Shown here: piece after piece, positions 17,913 to 32,236 of the stretch | How positions within the stretch are numbered: position 1 is the stretch's first letter | How the letters are laid out: each line of letters opens with the position of its first letter | Origin: Mesorhizobium sp. YM1C-6-2 | GTDB lineage: Bacteria; Pseudomonadota; Alphaproteobacteria; Rhizobiales; Rhizobiaceae | Direction: 5' to 3' | DNA length: 64,000 nt | NCBI RefSeq assembly: GCF_003666685.1 | Contig: NZ_RCIZ01000006.1 | Coordinates: 248,001-312,000 of the forward strand | The notes under the pieces: model-generated | Seen by the model: the letters and a program-made list of their open reading frames with translations, nothing else | What the model was told of the DNA's origin: nothing | Database searches by the model: none | Made by a program: the position numbers and the translations under genes

Positions 17913-19064
17913 ATGTTCGACATAACTTCAATGCTGCTGGGCGCGGCGGTAGCAGGGATCGGCCTCTGCCTGACCATGCTGTCCATGTGGTCTACCGATC
18001 GCGCGGCCTACTACAAGGTGGGCTGGTCGGTGGGCGTCGGATTCATGATTCTCCACGTTTTCGCCTACTGGTTCTACGCGCGCCAAGGATATCTTGTCGC
18101 CGGGGTGCTGGCCTGCGCGCTACAACCTATCGGCGCGGCCTATCTCTACGCGTCGGTCCGCCAGTATTTCGACGAAAGCGTCAAGCCGCCGCGGCTGGTC
18201 CTGCGGGTTGCCATTCCATATCTGCTGATCGCGCCGCCGATCTTTGCCCTCGGCTATGACGGCGTGGCGCTGGTGCTGCAGAACGCGCTCACCGCCACCC
18301 TGCTGGCGCTCGGGGGGCTCAACTATCTCAGGCGGTGGCGGGATTCGCCGTTCGCAATCGGCAGCCTCGCCTTCCTCTATCTGGTGACCGCGTTGAGCTT
18401 TGCCCTGTGCGGGGCGGTGATCCTGGCGAACGGGCAGTGGAGCATCGGCTATCCGCCGCAGAACTGGGCAGAAGAACTGAACGTGGTCGTCTCGATCCTG
18501 GCGCTGACCGGGGCCGGCGCCATGACGCTGTCGGTCGACCAGATGCGGCTGGCCAAGCGCAACCAGCTTTCCGCCATGAGCGACCCGCTGAGCGGGCTCC
18601 TGAACCGGCGTGGCCTTGCTTCGGCGCGTTCGGAGACGCTGCTCGAAAACGAAGCGGTGGTGCTGTTCGATCTCGACCATTTCAAGCAGATCAACGACCG
18701 CTACGGCCATGCGATCGGCGACCAGGTCATCCAGGGCTTTGCCGAGACGCTGCGCGAACACGGGCGCTCGACCGACCCGAAGGCGCGTCTCGGCGGCGAG
18801 GAGTTCGCGATCGTCATGGCCGACGTCTCGCTGCAGGAGGCCAGAGGCATAGCCGAACGCATCCTGGCCGCCTTCGCCGCTGTCGAGATCGTGTCGCCGA
18901 CGGGCGAGCGCTTCCGCTGCACCGCCAGCGCGGGGATCGCGTTCGGCGTGACCACGGGCGCGGCGATCGACCATGTCATGGCGCGCGCCGACCACGCCCT
19001 CTATGCCGCCAAACGCGCGGGCCGCAATCGCGTGGTGAGTGGAGAACTGCGCCTCGCCAGCTGA
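17913..19064 (+). CDS. Membrane-bound diguanylate cyclase (GGDEF)
   Basis: The 383-residue protein has about six hydrophobic segments (residues 5-205), resembling a simple membrane sensor, and a cytoplasmic GGDEF domain. Motifs are DPLSGLLNRRGL, FDLDHFKQINDRYGHAIGD and the active-site loop RLGGEEF with Glu in place of the second Asp, which is active in many cyclases. It would make cyclic di-GMP. No inhibitory I-site RxxD is seen directly before GGEEF (sequence TDPKARLGG). Next to the tad operon, it could feed c-di-GMP control of surface attachment; that link is inferred. A bidirectional terminator follows. Confidence 0.92.
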   Translation: MFDITSMLLGAAVAGIGLCLTMLSMWSTDRAAYYKVGWSVGVGFMILHVFAYWFYARQGYLVAGVLACALQPIGAAYLYASVRQYFDESVKPPRLVLRVAIPYLLIAPPIFALGYDGVALVLQNALTATLLALGGLNYLRRWRDSPFAIGSLAFLYLVTALSFALCGAVILANGQWSIGYPPQNWAEELNVVVSILALTGAGAMTLSVDQMRLAKRNQLSAMSDPLSGLLNRRGLASARSETLLENEAVVLFDLDHFKQINDRYGHAIGDQVIQGFAETLREHGRSTDPKARLGGEEFAIVMADVSLQEARGIAERILAAFAAVEIVSPTGERFRCTASAGIAFGVTTGAAIDHVMARADHALYAAKRAGRNRVVSGELRLAS

Positions 19065-19103
19065 CTGGCGGGCCGATCTGTCCCCGACGGTGTTAGGCAG
19101 AAG

Positions 19104-19134
19104 AAAAAAGGGAGGCCGGCAGGCCTCCCTTTTT
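19104..19134. terminator. Bidirectional intrinsic terminator
   Basis: The perfect stem GGGAGGCC (19110-19117) / GGCCTCCC (19122-19129) has a GGCA loop, a run of A before it and TTTTT after it. It serves the converging diguanylate cyclase (+) and gcvP (-) transcripts; the gcvP stop lies only three bases away. Confidence 0.9.
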
Positions 19135-19136
19135 GT

Positions 19137-21947
<2,811 letters not shown>

Positions 21948-21958
21948 CTTGTTATCCG

Positions 21959-22327
21959 TCAGCCGATATGGGCTTTGTAGCCGGCTTCGTCGAGCAGGCC
22001 GGAAAGCTGGCTCTCGTCGGCGAGTTTCATCTTCCACAGCCAGCCGTCTCCGGTGGCCGCCGAGTTGACCAGCGCGGGGTCGCCGGAGAGCGCGCCGTTG
22101 GCCTCCACGACCTCGCCGTCAGCCGGAGCATAGACGTCGGACGCGGCCTTGACCGATTCGACGACGACGGCGACATCGCCCTTCTTCAGGGCCTTGCCGG
22201 CTTCCGGCAGTTCGACGAAGACGAGGTCGCCGAGCTGCTCTTGTGCGTAGTCGGTGATGCCGACGGTGGCCACGCCGCCTTCGACGCGGATCCATTCGTG
22301 GTCTTCGGTGAAATAGGTCGTTGCCAT
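21959..22327 (-). CDS. gcvH: Glycine cleavage system H protein
   Basis: The 122-residue lipoyl carrier has the lipoylation site in the [17 protein letters not shown] segment (the Lys of ESVKAAS). It starts [13 protein letters not shown], typical of GcvH, and is of normal length. It shuttles the aminomethyl group between P, T and L proteins. It lies between gcvT (6 bases upstream) and gcvP. Confidence 0.97.
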   Translation of the reverse strand: MATTYFTEDHEWIRVEGGVATVGITDYAQEQLGDLVFVELPEAGKALKKGDVAVVVESVKAASDVYAPADGEVVEANGALSGDPALVNSAATGDGWLWKMKLADESQLSGLLDEAGYKAHIG

Positions 22328-22333
22328 GAGATA

Positions 22334-23434
22334 TTATCCTTTGCGATAGCGATGCGCAGTGAAGGGCAGGGGATGGACGTCGACGGGAACCTTGGTCCCG
22401 CGAACGTCGGCAAAAAGGCGTGAGCCGGGCTTGGCGAGCGGAACCGCAACGTAGCCCATGGCGACGGGGAAACCGGTGGAGGGGCCGAAGCCGCCGGAGG
22501 TGACTCGTCCGGCTGGCTTGCCGTCGGCGTCGGTGAGCACGGTTCCCGCACGCACCGGCTGGCGTCCCTCGGGCTTCAGGCCGACGCGCTTTTCCGTCGG
22601 ACCCCTGGCGAGGATGTCGCGCAGGGCGTCGGCCCCGATGAAGGCGCCGTGGGCGCGTATCTCCTTGGGGACCGCCCACATCAGGCCGGCGGACGCCGGG
22701 TCGGTGTCGGGCGTGATGTCCTGGCCGTGCAGGCAGAGCCCGGCTTCGAGGCGAAGGCTGTCGCGGGCGGCAAGGCCGATCCACATGACGCGCGGGTCGG
22801 CGGTGAGTTCCTTCACCAGCGCGCGCGCGTCGGCTTCCGGGAGGCCGATCTCGAAACCGTCCTCGCCGGTGTAGCCCGAGCGGCTCAGGAACCAGTCGTG
22901 CCGCAGCTCCAACCCGTGCATGAAGGTGATCGCATCGGTTTCGATGCCGGCCTTGAGGAGCACCGCGGCCGCTTCCGGCCCCTGTATGGCGAGGAAGACG
23001 CGGTCGAGCGGCGTGACGGTGGCGTCGAAATCCCTGGCGAGGGCTTTCAGATGCGCTTCGTCGGCGGCGGCGTTGCCGGCGTTCGCCACGACCATGAAGC
23101 GCTCTGGCCCGAGCCGCGTGACGATCAGGTCGTCGACGACGCCCGCCTGTTCCGTGAGCAGGAAGGTGTATTTCGATTGGGAAAGCTCGAGGGCCGCTGC
23201 CTGCAACGGGCAGGCGCGGTCGAGAAGTGCTGCGGCGTCGGGGCCGGACACCTCGAACAGCTTCATATGCGAGATGTCGAACAGGCCGACATGCTCGCGC
23301 GTGTGCAGATGCTCCTTCATCACCCCCGGCGGATAGGTGAGCGGCATCGACCAGCCGGCAAAACCGCCGAAGCGCGCGCCGGCAGCCTTGTGCAAATCTT
23401 CGAGTGGTAGGGATTTCAGATCTTCGCCCGTCAT
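22334..23434 (-). CDS. gcvT: Glycine cleavage system aminomethyltransferase, T protein
   Basis: The 366-residue tetrahydrofolate-dependent aminomethyltransferase contains FGGFAGWSMPLTYP near the N-terminus, GLFDISHMKLFEVSGPDA and the folate-domain segment YTGEDGFEI. It takes the methylene group from GcvH to tetrahydrofolate, giving methylene-THF and ammonia. It is the first gene of the operon, directly downstream of the glycine riboswitch. Methylene-THF also feeds TrmFO elsewhere in this window. Confidence 0.96.
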   Translation of the reverse strand: MTGEDLKSLPLEDLHKAAGARFGGFAGWSMPLTYPPGVMKEHLHTREHVGLFDISHMKLFEVSGPDAAALLDRACPLQAAALELSQSKYTFLLTEQAGVVDDLIVTRLGPERFMVVANAGNAAADEAHLKALARDFDATVTPLDRVFLAIQGPEAAAVLLKAGIETDAITFMHGLELRHDWFLSRSGYTGEDGFEIGLPEADARALVKELTADPRVMWIGLAARDSLRLEAGLCLHGQDITPDTDPASAGLMWAVPKEIRAHGAFIGADALRDILARGPTEKRVGLKPEGRQPVRAGTVLTDADGKPAGRVTSGGFGPSTGFPVAMGYVAVPLAKPGSRLFADVRGTKVPVDVHPLPFTAHRYRKG

Positions 23435-23477
23435 GACTTCTCCAGAAACGCACGCCGCCGGCCGCGAATGCGACCGC

Positions 23478-23660
23478 TCCGTGCCCCTCTGTCTGAAGCC
23501 TGAGAGACTCGCGCAGCCGGAACTCTGTCGGCGGCGCTTACACCTTCGGCGCGGGGTTTCCCCCGACTTTCCAGAGCGTCCTTCCCGTCTACGGTTCTTT
23601 TGCCTGAGAGATTTCGGGCGATTTCCCCTTCGGCGGCAGCTTTCGCTGCTCTCTCCCGCA
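23478..23660 (-). promoter_or_regulatory. Tandem glycine riboswitch upstream of gcvT
   Basis: On the minus strand two consecutive glycine aptamers are seen. The first begins GCGGGAGAGAGCAG, then GCCGCCGAAGGGG, CTCTCAGGCAAAAG and GGACGCTCTGGA. The second has GCGCCGAAGGTGTAAGC, then CTCTCAGGCTTCAGACAGAG. These are the conserved blocks of the gcvT element. Glycine binding normally turns on expression of the cleavage operon. The aptamers end about 45 bases before the gcvT ATG; I see no obvious U-run terminator there, so translational control is the more likely mode. Confidence 0.95.
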
Positions 23661-23745
23661 AACAGGTAGAGCCTCCGAAGAGGCCCTAGACGAATCGACG
23701 CTAGCTCATATCCGCCCTGTTGTCACCTGCCTGATGCAACGTGAC

Positions 23746-24129
23746 TTAGCGAGCCGCTGCTATGCGGTCGACCTCGCTTTTCAGCTTCTCGAGGAGCAGC
23801 CCGGTCTCCACATGCAGGAGCCGCAACTGGTTGAGCTTTGCGGTCATTTCCTCGCTGGTTTCACTGGCCAATGAATCGGAGGGGCCGATGCCGACGCCGT
23901 GAACGATCCACGAAAGGCTTACCTGAAGAAGTCCCGCCATGTTCGCGAGACGGTGAGAACTAGGCTGGGAGCGGTCGCGTTCCCAGGCGTTGATCGTGGC
24001 GATCTTGACGCCGAGACGCCAAGCGAATTCCTTCACACTCAGGCCACTTGCCTCTCGAGCGCGGGAGATGCGCCCGCCCATCGTGTCCATGTCTGGAGCT
24101 TCTTCAAAGATGTTCGTGGTGTCGGACAC
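23746..24129 (-). CDS. Xre-type helix-turn-helix regulator
   Basis: The 127-residue protein has an acidic leader (SDTTNIFEEAPDMDT) and a Cro/C1-type HTH (about 17-72) with GGRISRAREASGLSVKEFAW and INAWERDRSQPS as recognition region. A C-terminal Leu-rich amphipathic helix (LNQLRLLHVETGLLLEKLK) probably dimerises. The GTG start is chosen because AGGAGG lies 7-12 bases upstream; the longer frame has no such site. It is a single gene 300 bases upstream of the gcv riboswitch on the same strand; targets are unknown. Confidence 0.85.
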   Translation of the reverse strand: MSDTTNIFEEAPDMDTMGGRISRAREASGLSVKEFAWRLGVKIATINAWERDRSQPSSHRLANMAGLLQVSLSWIVHGVGIGPSDSLASETSEEMTAKLNQLRLLHVETGLLLEKLKSEVDRIAAAR

Positions 24130-24272
24130 CAGAAATGCCTCCTGCGTTTTGTTGGATGCGCGGCGCGAAATTGCGCCGGGCGACCATTTTAACCACTGAG
24201 GGCGAGGGCACAAGAAAAGATGAGTAACCGAATAGATTCAGTCGGATACGACGCTTTTTGTGCGTCGTCGAA

Positions 24273-24956
24273 TCATCCTGCCGCAAGCGACACGGCGACG
24301 TTGACCGCAGCCGCGACCAGCACCGTGTTGAAGAAGAAGGACACGACTGCATGGAGAAGCGTCAGCTTGCGCATGCTTGTCTTGGTGATGTTCACGTCGG
24401 CGGTCTGCGCCGTCATGCCGATGATCAGCGCGTAGTAGAGGAAGTCGTGGCCGCTCGGCTCGTCGTCGCCGGGAAAATCGAGCCCGCCATGCTCGTCGCC
24501 GGCGCCGTCCGCATGCTCATGCTCGCCGCGGGACAACATTTCCCGCCGCCGGTCCCGGGGACGCCAGTAGAGATGCGCATAGTGGAGCGCCGTCATGGTG
24601 TGGATCGAAAACCAGCCGAGCGCGACCGAGGTCAGCGACAGCACGAGTTCCAAGCCGTTCGGCTTGCCGCCCTTGTTGAGGAGCACGAAGAGTGAGCCGA
24701 TCGCCACCATCACCGCGACGAATGTGACGGCGACGATGATCCAGGCCGGTTCGTCGGTGCTCGCCGCGTGCTTTTTCAGGAAGCCTGGCGAAAGCTGCGG
24801 GAACTTCAAGAGCTCCAGCACGAGATAGACGGCGAAGAATACGTTGGCGGTGCTCTGGATGATGAGTGTCGGCCAGAGCCACCAGGCGAACACCAGCGTG
24901 GCGAGGCCGCAGGCGAGGGCGGTGTAGAAGGGAGCGTAGCGACGGATCGGGCTCAC
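24273..24956 (-). CDS. DUF1345 membrane protein
   Basis: The 227-residue protein has about five membrane helices. A His- and acid-rich cytoplasmic or periplasmic loop sits at about 140-168 (EHEHADGAGDEHGG), followed by the conserved FLYYALIIGMTAQTADV and a C-terminal FFFNTVLVAAAVN. These match the DUF1345 family, whose function is not known. The His-rich loop could bind metal, but this is speculation. It is monocistronic. Confidence 0.85.
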   Translation of the reverse strand: MSPIRRYAPFYTALACGLATLVFAWWLWPTLIIQSTANVFFAVYLVLELLKFPQLSPGFLKKHAASTDEPAWIIVAVTFVAVMVAIGSLFVLLNKGGKPNGLELVLSLTSVALGWFSIHTMTALHYAHLYWRPRDRRREMLSRGEHEHADGAGDEHGGLDFPGDDEPSGHDFLYYALIIGMTAQTADVNITKTSMRKLTLLHAVVSFFFNTVLVAAAVNVAVSLAAG

Positions 24957-24993
24957 GCCGGATGCCTATCATGCCAGGCGGTCACGGCGCCAC

Positions 24994-25476
24994 CTATGTG
25001 CCTGCCGAATCGACGACCCTCAGCGCTCTCCTGACGGCCTGGTCGAGTGCGGAGAGGAAGGCGGAGCGGTCGCGCGGCGAGAAGCTGGCATTGTAGCCCT
25101 TGCTCTCGCCGGTCTCGCGCAGATGCTGCTTCAGGTCGCGCATGGCGACGGCCATGCCGATCGTTTCCGGGGTGAAGGGTTTTCCGGTCGGGCCGATGAC
25201 ATGGGCGCCGAGCGCGACGGTGCGCGCCGCCAGCGGGATGTCGGCGGTGATCACGATGTCGTTGGCTTTCGCCTGCTCGGCGATCCAGTCGTCGGCGGCA
25301 TCGGCGCTTTTCGGCACCACGACGTTGCGGATCATCGGATCGCGCGAGGGGCGCAGTCCACCATTGGACACGAAGGTGACGACGAGGCCGTGGCGCTCGG
25401 CGACGCGGACGACCTCGTCCTTGACCGGACAGGCGTCCGCATCGACATAGATGGCCGGGGGCGAGCGCTCGATCAC
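24994..25476 (-). CDS. YaiI/YqxD (DUF188) family protein
   Basis: The 160-residue protein of the PIN-like NYN-related DUF188 family begins near AIYVDADACPVKDEV and continues with SNGGLRP, VVPKSADAADDWI and ITADIPLAARTVALGA. The acidic residues in VDADACPV, DAADD and ITADIPLA form the presumed metal-binding nuclease-like site. Function is unproven. The GTG start overlaps the stop of the upstream lipoprotein gene as GTGA, so the genes are coupled. A much longer frame upstream is a shadow of the lipoprotein gene. Confidence 0.85.
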   Translation of the reverse strand: MIERSPPAIYVDADACPVKDEVVRVAERHGLVVTFVSNGGLRPSRDPMIRNVVVPKSADAADDWIAEQAKANDIVITADIPLAARTVALGAHVIGPTGKPFTPETIGMAVAMRDLKQHLRETGESKGYNASFSPRDRSAFLSALDQAVRRALRVVDSAGT

Positions 25477-26276
25477 GGCAGATGGCAGCGGACGAACTGG
25501 ACCGCGATGGAGACCGGCGCGGTGCTGATCGAAAGGCTGTCCTCCGAGGGCATGGAGAAGGTGATCTGCCGCTCTTCCGCCTCGCCCTCGGCGATGCAAC
25601 TGGCCGTCACGGTGGCCTTGCCGTCGGTCATGTCGGTCGCGGCGAAATTGCAGACCGCCTCGGATCGGCGGATCGTGGTCGGGGTGATGACGGCGAAATT
25701 CTCGACCGCCTCGCGGTCGATGCGGCCGCATTCTTCCGCGTTGAGCGCCCAGACGCCGACATAGGCCGGCCCGATGCCAGCCGGGTGTGCGCGTGCAGCG
25801 GCGCGGGTATCCGCCCTGAGCTGGTCGGGCGGCGACAGCTTTGCTGCGGGATCGCTGGCTTCCGGCCGCGTCTGGACGCCAGCCTCGTTCAGCCGCTTCT
25901 CCAGATCCGCGACTGCCGTGTCGAAGTCGCGGCCAGCGCGCTCCGCAAGCTCCTGCATGGACTGGCCGAGCTGGCCTGCGATCTCGTTGGCGCGATCGAG
26001 CATCGGGCCGGCGTCCTTCAGTGCCTCCCGGCCCTGCTGGATCAGCGCGTCTGCCCCCTCGCGGGCGGCCTCGCCAGCCTGCCTGGCCGCATCGCGAAGC
26101 TGCCGGCCAGCCTCGTCCACCCGCTCCTGCGGGGAGGGTTCGGGCGCCGGCTCGGCCGGTTCCGTTTGCGCGGGCGGCTGTTTCTCGGCGGTCTCGTCGC
26201 TGTCGCTGCAGGCGGCGAGCGTCAAGGCCAGGACGGCGACGGAGGCGGTCAGGAAAGGGCGGAGCATAGGCGTCAT
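25473..26276 (-). CDS. Predicted lipoprotein with Ala/Gln-rich helical stalk
   Basis: The 267-residue protein has a lipobox ALTLAAC (Cys22), then a Pro/Glu-rich linker (about 30-50) and a long amphipathic helical section (about 52-135) with repeats such as REGADALIQQGREALKDAG. A small C-terminal domain (about 165-267) has four Cys (AEECGRI, AVCNFAA, ASCIAEG, VRCHLP), probably two disulphides. I do not recognise the C-terminal family. The layout suggests an outer- or inner-membrane-anchored periplasmic protein. It shares a transcript with the DUF188 gene. Confidence 0.75.
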   Translation of the reverse strand: MTPMLRPFLTASVAVLALTLAACSDSDETAEKQPPAQTEPAEPAPEPSPQERVDEAGRQLRDAARQAGEAAREGADALIQQGREALKDAGPMLDRANEIAGQLGQSMQELAERAGRDFDTAVADLEKRLNEAGVQTRPEASDPAAKLSPPDQLRADTRAAARAHPAGIGPAYVGVWALNAEECGRIDREAVENFAVITPTTIRRSEAVCNFAATDMTDGKATVTASCIAEGEAEERQITFSMPSEDSLSISTAPVSIAVQFVRCHLP

Positions 26277-26361
26277 CCTCGCAGGGGGCGGCCGCAGCGG
26301 CCAGGGGCGACCCCTAAACGCGCGACGGCCCTGTTTTCTCCATGCCGCGGCATTTCATGCC

Positions 26362-27489
<1,128 letters not shown>

Positions 27490-27645
27490 GAGCAATTTCC
27501 TCTCGATTCGGCGGGCAAGGTTTCAGGAAAGCCCTCGATAAACAAGTGCATCACGGGCGACGACCCGCAAATGGTCGCAATGTTCGTGTGCAGCACATAT
27601 TCGTCGGCTGTACGCGGCCAGGGCAACATAAGGAAATCTCGGACA

Positions 27646-28425
27646 GTGTCGGACCGTAACTCGATCACACGTCGCATTTTTGTCGGAGCAAGCATCGCCG
27701 CGATCGCCATCCCGGCCGGCCGCGCCGGGGCGCAGTCGGGCACTGCGCAGTCGGGCACTATCAGCGGCCATGTCGTTTATCGGGAGCGCATGGCGCTTCC
27801 GCCTGGCGCGGTGGTGAATGTGAGACTGGTCGACGTTTCGCTCGCCGACGCTCCGTCGCGGACGCTTGCGGAGACGACCGTCTCGGCCGGCACCGGCAGC
27901 CCGATCGCGTACAGGCTGGAATATGACCCCGGCGAAATCAAGGATCGGGCCAGATATGCGCTTCAGGCGCGGATCACCATCGGCGACCAGTTATTGTTCA
28001 TCAATGACACGCACCATCCGTTCGAATCCGGCAATTCGGGCGAGATGGAGATCCAGGTAGTGCGAGCCGGCGGCAGCGACGGCGCAATCCAGTCTCCCAC
28101 CGGCAAATGGCTTGCAGAAGACATTCAGGGCGGCGGCGTCATAGATCGCATCCAGACCGTCCTGGAGATCAGCGAGGACGGCGCGGTTTCCGGCTCGGGC
28201 GGCTGCAACCGCTTCGCCGGCAAGGCCACGATTTCCGGCGACACGATTTCGTTCTCTCCGCTTGTCTCGACGGAGATGGCGTGTTCGCCGGCGGTGATGG
28301 ACCAGGAACAGAAGTTTCACGCCGCGCTCGTCGCGACGAAGGCATTCCGGATCCATCCGCTGGAGCGGAAGCTCGTGCTGCTCGATGGCGCCGGGAAGGC
28401 GATTGCACGCTTCTCCGCCATGTGA
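27646..28425 (+). CDS. Exported YbaY-META two-domain protein
   Basis: 259 residues. A possible twin-arginine signal (TRRIFVGASIAAIAI, about 8-22) is followed by a YbaY-type beta domain (about 38-135: GHVVYRERMALPPGAVVNVR, LEYDPGEI, RITIGDQLLFINDT) and a META domain (about 150-258). The META domain has KWLAEDIQGGGVID, GSGGCNRFAG and STEMACSP; the conserved Gly-Cys-Asn and the second Cys suggest a disulphide. Related META proteins (HslJ) affect novobiocin and heat tolerance. The GTG start has AAGGAAA nine bases upstream; a long upstream frame has no support. Confidence 0.85.
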   Translation: MSDRNSITRRIFVGASIAAIAIPAGRAGAQSGTAQSGTISGHVVYRERMALPPGAVVNVRLVDVSLADAPSRTLAETTVSAGTGSPIAYRLEYDPGEIKDRARYALQARITIGDQLLFINDTHHPFESGNSGEMEIQVVRAGGSDGAIQSPTGKWLAEDIQGGGVIDRIQTVLEISEDGAVSGSGGCNRFAGKATISGDTISFSPLVSTEMACSPAVMDQEQKFHAALVATKAFRIHPLERKLVLLDGAGKAIARFSAM

Positions 28426-28507
28426 ACGCATAGGCATCATCCGGCTTGAGCCGTCGCCGCACAGTCACGTATAGACGTGGGAACTCTCCCGGGGAACGCG
28501 CCACCGC

Positions 28508-30511
<2,004 letters not shown>

Positions 30512-30514
30512 AGG

Positions 30515-31186
30515 ATGCAAGGTACTGTTCTTTTCGATCTCGACGGCACGCTGACGGACCCCTTCATCGGCATCACCAGCTCGATGCAGCATGCGTTGCG
30601 ACAGATGGGACGGGAGCCGCCGCCGCCGCAGGCGCTGCGCCGCCATATCGGGCCGCCGCTGCAAGCCGCCTTCGTGGAGATGCTCGGCGACGAGGCGATG
30701 GCGACCGAGGCGGTCGGCTACTACCGGCAGCGTTACGGCGAGGTCGGCAAGTTCGAGAACGAACTCATCCCCGGCATCGAGGACGTGCTGCAGACGATGA
30801 CGGACGCCGGACACACGCTGTTCGTCGCGACGTCGAAGCTGGAAACCTACTCGCTCGACATCATCGACCATTTCGGCCTGACGCGCTTCTTCCGCCGTGT
30901 GCATGGCTCAGCGCTGGACGGCTCACGGGCGGACAAGGGCGAGCTGATCCGTCACATACTGGACGCCGAAGGTCTCGATTCGTCGCGGACGGTCATGATC
31001 GGCGACCGGCTGCATGACGCGCATGGCGCCGCCCGGAACGACGTCCGGGTCATAGGCGTGCTGTGGGGCTTCGGCGACAGGGCCGAACTGGAAGGGGCGG
31101 GCGCCGCCAGGATCGCGGCCAGCCCGGCCGAATTGCCCGAGATGGTCGGCGATATGCTGGGCGCGGCGCGGGCGCTCAATCCCTGA
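30515..31186 (+). CDS. HAD-superfamily phosphatase (Gph-like)
   Basis: The 223-residue HAD subfamily IA hydrolase has nucleophile motif FDLDGTLTDP (about 6-15), a helical cap, motif II ATSKLETYS, motif III Lys near GSRADKGEL and motif IV MIGDRLHDAHGA. The closest named relatives are phosphoglycolate and pyrophosphate phosphatases, but the substrate is uncertain. It lies 3 bases after pccA and probably shares its transcript. The 3' end overlaps the convergent DUF815 gene by 11 bases. Confidence 0.85.
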   Translation: MQGTVLFDLDGTLTDPFIGITSSMQHALRQMGREPPPPQALRRHIGPPLQAAFVEMLGDEAMATEAVGYYRQRYGEVGKFENELIPGIEDVLQTMTDAGHTLFVATSKLETYSLDIIDHFGLTRFFRRVHGSALDGSRADKGELIRHILDAEGLDSSRTVMIGDRLHDAHGAARNDVRVIGVLWGFGDRAELEGAGAARIAASPAELPEMVGDMLGAARALNP

Positions 31187-32054
31187 GCGGCTTGCCCAGC
31201 CGGCCGGCGAGGTCCTGCGTGAACTGCCAGGCGACGCGGCCTGACCGGCCGCCGCGGGTCGTGGCCCATTCCAGCGCCTCGGCGCGAAGCTCCTCGGGAT
31301 CCATCCCCAGCCCGTGATAGCGGGCGTAACCCTCGACCATGTCGAGATAATCGTCCTGCGAGCATTTGTGGAAGCCGAGCCAGAGGCCGAAGCGGTCCGA
31401 CAGCGACACCTTCTCCTCGACCGCCTCGCCGGGATTGATGGCGGTGGAGCGCTCATTGTCGATCATGTCGCGTGGCAGGAGGTGCCGGCGGTTGGACGTC
31501 GCATAGAAGATGACGTTGGCGGGCCGGCCCTCGACGCCGCCCTCGAGCGCCGCCTTCAGCGATTTGTAGGACGTGTCGTCATGGTCGAAGGAGAGGTCGT
31601 CGCAGAACAGGATGAACCGGTAGGGCGCCTTTTTGAGCTGCCCCATCAGCCTGGGCAGGGTGTCGATGTCCTCGCGGTGGATCTCGACCAGCTTCAGCGG
31701 CGGTTCGCCTTCCTTGCGGGCGGCGTTGATGGAGGCATGCGTCGCCTTGACCAGCGACGACTTGCCCATGCCGCGCGCGCCCCACAAAAGCACGTTGTTG
31801 GCGGGCAGGCCGGCGGCGAAACGCTCGGTGTTGTCGATCAGTATGTCGCGCACGCGGTCGACGCCCCGGATGAGGCCGATGTCGACGCGGTTGACCCGGC
31901 TAACGGGTTCGAGGAGACCCTGCTCGGCCGACCAGACGAAGCAGTCCGCCGCGGCGAGGTCGGTCGGCTGTGGCGCCGCGGGCGCCATGCGGCCCACCAC
32001 CTCGATCAGTCTGTCGAGCTTTTCGGCGAGCGTTTCCAATGTCTTGTCGGTCAT
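31176..32054 (-). CDS. DUF815 family AAA-type ATPase
   Basis: The 292-residue protein has a Walker A in LLWGARGMGKSSLVKA (about 95), Walker B ILFCDDLSFDHDD, sensor region IFYATSNRRHLLPRDM, and the family-specific SDRFGLWLGFHKCSQDDYL. DUF815 proteins are conserved in proteobacteria and remain without an assigned role. It is divergent from yajC across a short promoter region and convergent with the HAD gene. Confidence 0.88.
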   Translation of the reverse strand: MTDKTLETLAEKLDRLIEVVGRMAPAAPQPTDLAAADCFVWSAEQGLLEPVSRVNRVDIGLIRGVDRVRDILIDNTERFAAGLPANNVLLWGARGMGKSSLVKATHASINAARKEGEPPLKLVEIHREDIDTLPRLMGQLKKAPYRFILFCDDLSFDHDDTSYKSLKAALEGGVEGRPANVIFYATSNRRHLLPRDMIDNERSTAINPGEAVEEKVSLSDRFGLWLGFHKCSQDDYLDMVEGYARYHGLGMDPEELRAEALEWATTRGGRSGRVAWQFTQDLAGRLGKPLRD

Positions 32055-32142
32055 TTTTGAGGCTTTCAGGTGGGCTTGGCGCTGTGGCGCTGTAACACAG
32101 GGAAGTGAGGGGGGAAAGCGCCCGGAAAGCCCTGTTATGCGG

Positions 32143-32170
32143 TTGCAAACATAGCTCTAGGCTCTATATT
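32143..32170 (+). promoter_or_regulatory. Predicted sigma-70 promoter of yajC-secDF
   Basis: A -35 like TTGCAA (32143-32148) and a -10 like TATATT (32165-32170) are separated by 16 bases. They lie between the divergent DUF815 gene and yajC, about 65 bases upstream of the yajC ATG. The predicted transcript would start near 32176, inside or just before the leader hairpins. Confidence 0.55.
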
Positions 32171-32211
32171 CCGGCCACTTTCGGGCCGGGAGGGCCTGTG
32201 TTCACAGGCCC
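32171..32211 (+). promoter_or_regulatory. Two stacked hairpins in the yajC leader
   Basis: CCGGCC/GGCCGG (32171-32189, loop ACTTTCG-like) is directly followed by GGGCCTGTG (32192-32200) / CACAGGCCC (32203-32211). The second stem ends 14 bases before the CAGGAG ribosome-binding site of yajC. There is no U-run, so this is not a plain terminator. It may stabilise the mRNA or modulate initiation. Confidence 0.5.
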
Positions 32212-32236
32212 CCCAGGCCTCAATCAGGAGCTATAC

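Noticed and set aside
25479..25731. N-terminal extension of the DUF188 gene
   Set aside because: The in-frame extension is a shadow of the lipoprotein gene; the family start and GTGA overlap place the true start at 25476.
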